Origin: Xenococcus sp039190385
Lineage (GTDB): Bacteria > Cyanobacteriota > Cyanobacteriia > Cyanobacteriales > Xenococcaceae
Direction: 5' to 3'
Assembly (NCBI GenBank): GCA_039190385.1
Contig: JBCCYD010000380.1
Span: 1 to 6,102 of the forward strand
DNA length: 6,102 nucleotides
In this document: one piece after another, positions 4,331 through 6,102 of the stretch
Layout of the letters: each line of letters begins with the position of its first letter
How positions within the stretch are numbered: the stretch's first letter is position 1
Notes under the pieces: model-generated
The model's database searches: none
What the model saw: only the letters and a program-made list of their open reading frames with translations
Told to the model about the DNA's origin: nothing
Made by a program: the position numbers and the translations under genes

Positions 4331-5194
4331 ATGACAGCGTTAACACAACGATCGCGAAAAGGTAAAAAATCTATCGTCTCAAGAAACCAACTAATCCTCA
4401 TGCCTGTCGATTCCCTCACCATAGAGGAAGAGAGCATGCGCTTTTCTTTGGAAAGAAAAGTTGAAAGGGCATTTTATGAAGCAGGCAAAGCCTTAAAAGG
4501 ATTACGCGATCGCAGGCTGTATCGTTCAACCCATGTCACCTTTGAAGAATATTGTCGCGATCGCTTTGATTTTACTCGTCGTCGTCCTTACCAACTAATT
4601 GAAGCTGCCCAAATCTATGATAATCTCCTCAAACAATCGGACTCTATAGAACAGGTCTTGCCCACAAGAGAAGGACAAGTCAGACCTTTAAGTGAACTCA
4701 AAGTTGAAGAACAACCTATCGCCTGGGAAACGGCTGTGGAATTGGCTGGGGGAAAAGTCCCCACAGGTCGTATTGTCAAAGATGTCGTGAAACAGATGCA
4801 AGATAATAACCCCAAACCTATCTCCTTTCGTGTGGGAGAGGTTTGCCAAATTATTACTAAAGACAACCCTGCTGTCCGAGGGAAAGGTAGCTGTTGGTGT
4901 ATCATCACCGATATCTATAAATTGAGTTGTCAAGTCAAGACTTGGAATGATCAATATATTTTGCGCTCAGAAAATCTCCAATCTTTGAGCTATTCAACCG
5001 AAGAATGTCAACAAGTACAGGCTATCTGCGATCGCATGAACCTAATTCATCAGACGGGAGATTTAGATGATGCGGCATTATGGGTTCTCAATGGTTTGGC
5101 GAAACTGAAGACTCCAAAGCTCAGCGATTTAGAGGAAAAACTGTTGAAACTTTTAGAACTTGAATATGCAGAATTGATAAAAAATAATCAATAA
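4331..5194 (+). CDS. Conserved cyanobacterial protein of unknown function, putative DNA-binding region
   Basis: The product has 287 residues from ATG 4331; an in-frame TTG at 4322 would add three residues. No clear Shine-Dalgarno sequence is seen. Residues 1-20 are basic. Residues about 38-95 contain the block ALKGLRDRRLYRSTH and FEEYCRDRFDF followed by TRRRPYQLIEAA, a helical arrangement similar to ParB/KfrA-like or phage DNA-binding proteins. VLPTREGQVRPLSEL (109-123) and GGKVPTGRIVKDVV (140-153) continue a pattern I recall from many cyanobacterial hypothetical proteins, some on plasmids. Residues about 163-215 (FRVGEVCQI, GKGSCWCII, then Trp and Tyr strand residues) look like a small beta barrel, perhaps SH3-like. 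The C-terminal part is helical. There are three HIP1 sites. DNA binding is an inference; no catalytic motif is seen. It heads a group of three same-strand genes with gaps of 37 and 21 nt. Confidence 0.82.
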   Translation: MTALTQRSRKGKKSIVSRNQLILMPVDSLTIEEESMRFSLERKVERAFYEAGKALKGLRDRRLYRSTHVTFEEYCRDRFDFTRRRPYQLIEAAQIYDNLLKQSDSIEQVLPTREGQVRPLSELKVEEQPIAWETAVELAGGKVPTGRIVKDVVKQMQDNNPKPISFRVGEVCQIITKDNPAVRGKGSCWCIITDIYKLSCQVKTWNDQYILRSENLQSLSYSTEECQQVQAICDRMNLIHQTGDLDDAALWVLNGLAKLKTPKLSDLEEKLLKLLELEYAELIKNNQ

Positions 5195-5231
5195 TGAGTA
5201 ATAGAGTTCACAATTAATTCATAATGGGCGA

Positions 5232-5498
5232 ATGAGTGAGACAATAACTCAAGAATCTACTGAAGATCAAGTAGGATTCTTTCAAGATAAAAATCAAGAA
5301 AGTTCTTCTGTGAGACTAATGGGCTTTCTGTCTCTGACCGGAGCAATCATATTTGGTTTATTGACTGTGCTTCATGCAGGCAGTCATGGAGGCCAAACTG
5401 ATAGCTCTAACGGACTCTACATAACTTTTGCTTTGTTGACGGCAGCTTTTGTGCCGAAAGCCACTCAGAAATTCGCTGAGAATAAAATTAAAAAATAA
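5232..5498 (+). CDS. Small two-helix membrane protein of unknown function
   Basis: An 88-residue protein with an acidic, polar N terminus (residues 1-25), a hydrophobic helix at about 27-48 (VRLMGFLSLTGAIIFGLLTV), a short polar loop with AGSHGGQTDSSNG, a second helix at about 61-76 and a basic end (KFAENKIKK). The positive tail and R28 suggest both termini are cytoplasmic. No signal peptide cleavage site is evident. The overall shape (two helices, under 100 residues) resembles holin-like or small cyanobacterial membrane proteins, but no phage genes are near and I do not recognise the family. The ATG at 5224 is out of frame and closes at once; ATG 5232 is therefore taken. It lies 37 nt after the preceding gene and 21 nt before the reductase, so co-transcription is possible. 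Confidence 0.65.
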   Translation: MSETITQESTEDQVGFFQDKNQESSSVRLMGFLSLTGAIIFGLLTVLHAGSHGGQTDSSNGLYITFALLTAAFVPKATQKFAENKIKK

Positions 5499-5519
5499 AA
5501 TTATTTAGTACTTGAATCT

Positions 5520-6102
5520 ATGCAATACAGAAGGTTTGGGCGAACCGAATTACAAATGCCAATATTCTCCTGTGGCGGCATGAGATATCAACATACATGG
5601 CAAGATATCCCAGCATCAGAAATTCCTGAAGCTAATCAACGTAATCTGGAAGCGACTATCATGCGATCGCTGGAACTGGGAATTAATCATATTGAAACGG
5701 CACGGGCTTATGGCACCTCGGAAGTGCAACTAGGAAAACTCTTACCCAAACTTCCTAGAGAAAAATTTATCATGCAAACGAAAGTCGGCCCGAATAAAAA
5801 TCCCAAAGAGTTTCGTCGTCGCTTCAATCAATCTCTGAGGTTTTTGGGTTTAGAATATGTTGATTTACTAGGAATTCACGGCATCAATAACCAAGAAACC
5901 TTTGACGATACATTAAGATCTGGTGGTTGTTTAGGTGTTGCGCGTCAATTACAACGGGAAGGAAAAGTTCGTTTTGTGGGTTTTTCAACTCATGGAAGTA
6001 CTGAAATTATTACCAAGGCCATTAATACAGGAGAATTTGATTATGTAAATCTCCATTGGTATTACATTAATCAAACAAATTGGCCAGCAATTGAGGCGGC
6101 AA
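5520..6102 (+). CDS. Aldo/keto reductase, COG1453-like (N-terminal part, runs off the right edge)
   Basis: From ATG 5520 the frame is open for 194 codons to the window end without a stop. MQYRRFGRTELQMPIFSCGG is the usual first strand of NAD(P)H-dependent aldo/keto reductases (TIM barrel). The active-site positions are visible: E59 in HIETARAYG (replacing the common Asp), Y64, K88 in QTKVG and H120 in LGIHG. GKVRFVGFSTHG (148-159) and FDYVNLHWYY (173-182) are further conserved strands. The Glu variant and these phrases fit the COG1453 branch, whose members are near 380-390 residues and often carry a C-terminal 4Fe-4S ferredoxin-like part, so about half the protein is outside. The substrate cannot be told. 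One HIP1 site (5663-5670) lies in it. No Shine-Dalgarno sequence is obvious in the 21-nt gap before it. Confidence 0.93.
   Translation, partial: MQYRRFGRTELQMPIFSCGGMRYQHTWQDIPASEIPEANQRNLEATIMRSLELGINHIETARAYGTSEVQLGKLLPKLPREKFIMQTKVGPNKNPKEFRRRFNQSLRFLGLEYVDLLGIHGINNQETFDDTLRSGGCLGVARQLQREGKVRFVGFSTHGSTEIITKAINTGEFDYVNLHWYYINQTNWPAIEAA

Larger units (their letters stand above)
1044..5670. repeat. Dispersed HIP1 octamers (GCGATCGC), 11 copies
   Basis: Exact copies start at 1044, 1450, 1525, 1839, 2472, 2920, 3414, 4506, 4557, 5028 and 5663. All lie in coding sequence. A random sequence of this composition would contain far fewer than one. HIP1 is the well-known over-represented palindrome of cyanobacteria and here serves mainly as a taxonomic marker. 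The span given runs from the first to the last copy; it is not one continuous element. Confidence 0.95.

Noticed and set aside
4615..4954. Two minus-strand frames of 97 and 88 codons
   Set aside because: Both are antisense to the conserved 4331-5194 gene and overlap each other; low-complexity shadow translations.

Overview
The window looks like a chromosomal segment of a low-GC cyanobacterium. Two observations support this. The left end carries the circadian clock genes kaiA and kaiB, which together are found only in cyanobacteria. The HIP1 octamer GCGATCGC, a hallmark of cyanobacterial genomes, occurs 11 times in 6.1 kb. The genus cannot be fixed from the sequence; the 314-residue KaiA and A/T-rich spacers fit a Cyanothece/Crocosphaera/Microcystis-like unicellular type, but this is only an impression.

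Layout, left to right. Positions 1-1082 (minus strand): kaiA followed after 22 nt by the first 38 codons of kaiB, which runs off the left edge; kaiC presumably follows outside. Positions 1083-1317: divergent regulatory spacer with a plausible kaiA promoter and a perfect 14-bp palindrome. Positions 1318-1602 (plus): a small helix-turn-helix protein. Positions 1609-1627: half of a palindromic dispersed repeat that also supplies the stop codon of the next gene. Positions 1623-2774 (minus): a homocitrate/isopropylmalate synthase-family enzyme lacking the LeuA regulatory domain. Positions 2913-3878 (plus): a three-histidine-box membrane desaturase that resembles eukaryotic sphingolipid delta-4 desaturase (DES1). 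It has degenerate heptanucleotide repeats on both sides. Positions 3899-4066: the C-terminal remnant of a MazE/AbrB-type antitoxin, with no toxin beside it. Positions 4073-4102: a complete copy of the same palindromic repeat. Positions 4331-6102 (plus): three tightly spaced genes, namely a cyanobacterial protein with a ParB/KfrA-like putative DNA-binding region, a small two-helix membrane protein, and the first 194 codons of a COG1453-type aldo/keto reductase that runs off the right edge.

How the genes relate. Only kaiA-kaiB form a clear functional unit, the circadian oscillator. The divergent helix-turn-helix gene is a candidate local regulator, but nothing proves it. The middle part (synthase, desaturase, antitoxin scar, repeats) looks like a patchwork of independent metabolic genes separated by small repeats, with each repeat touching or directly following a stop codon. 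I see no convincing new multi-gene system (no defence island, CRISPR array, integrase or transposase). The most interesting points are the DES1-like desaturase, the orphan antitoxin scar embedded between repeats, and the very compact kaiA-kaiB junction with a putative regulator opposite.
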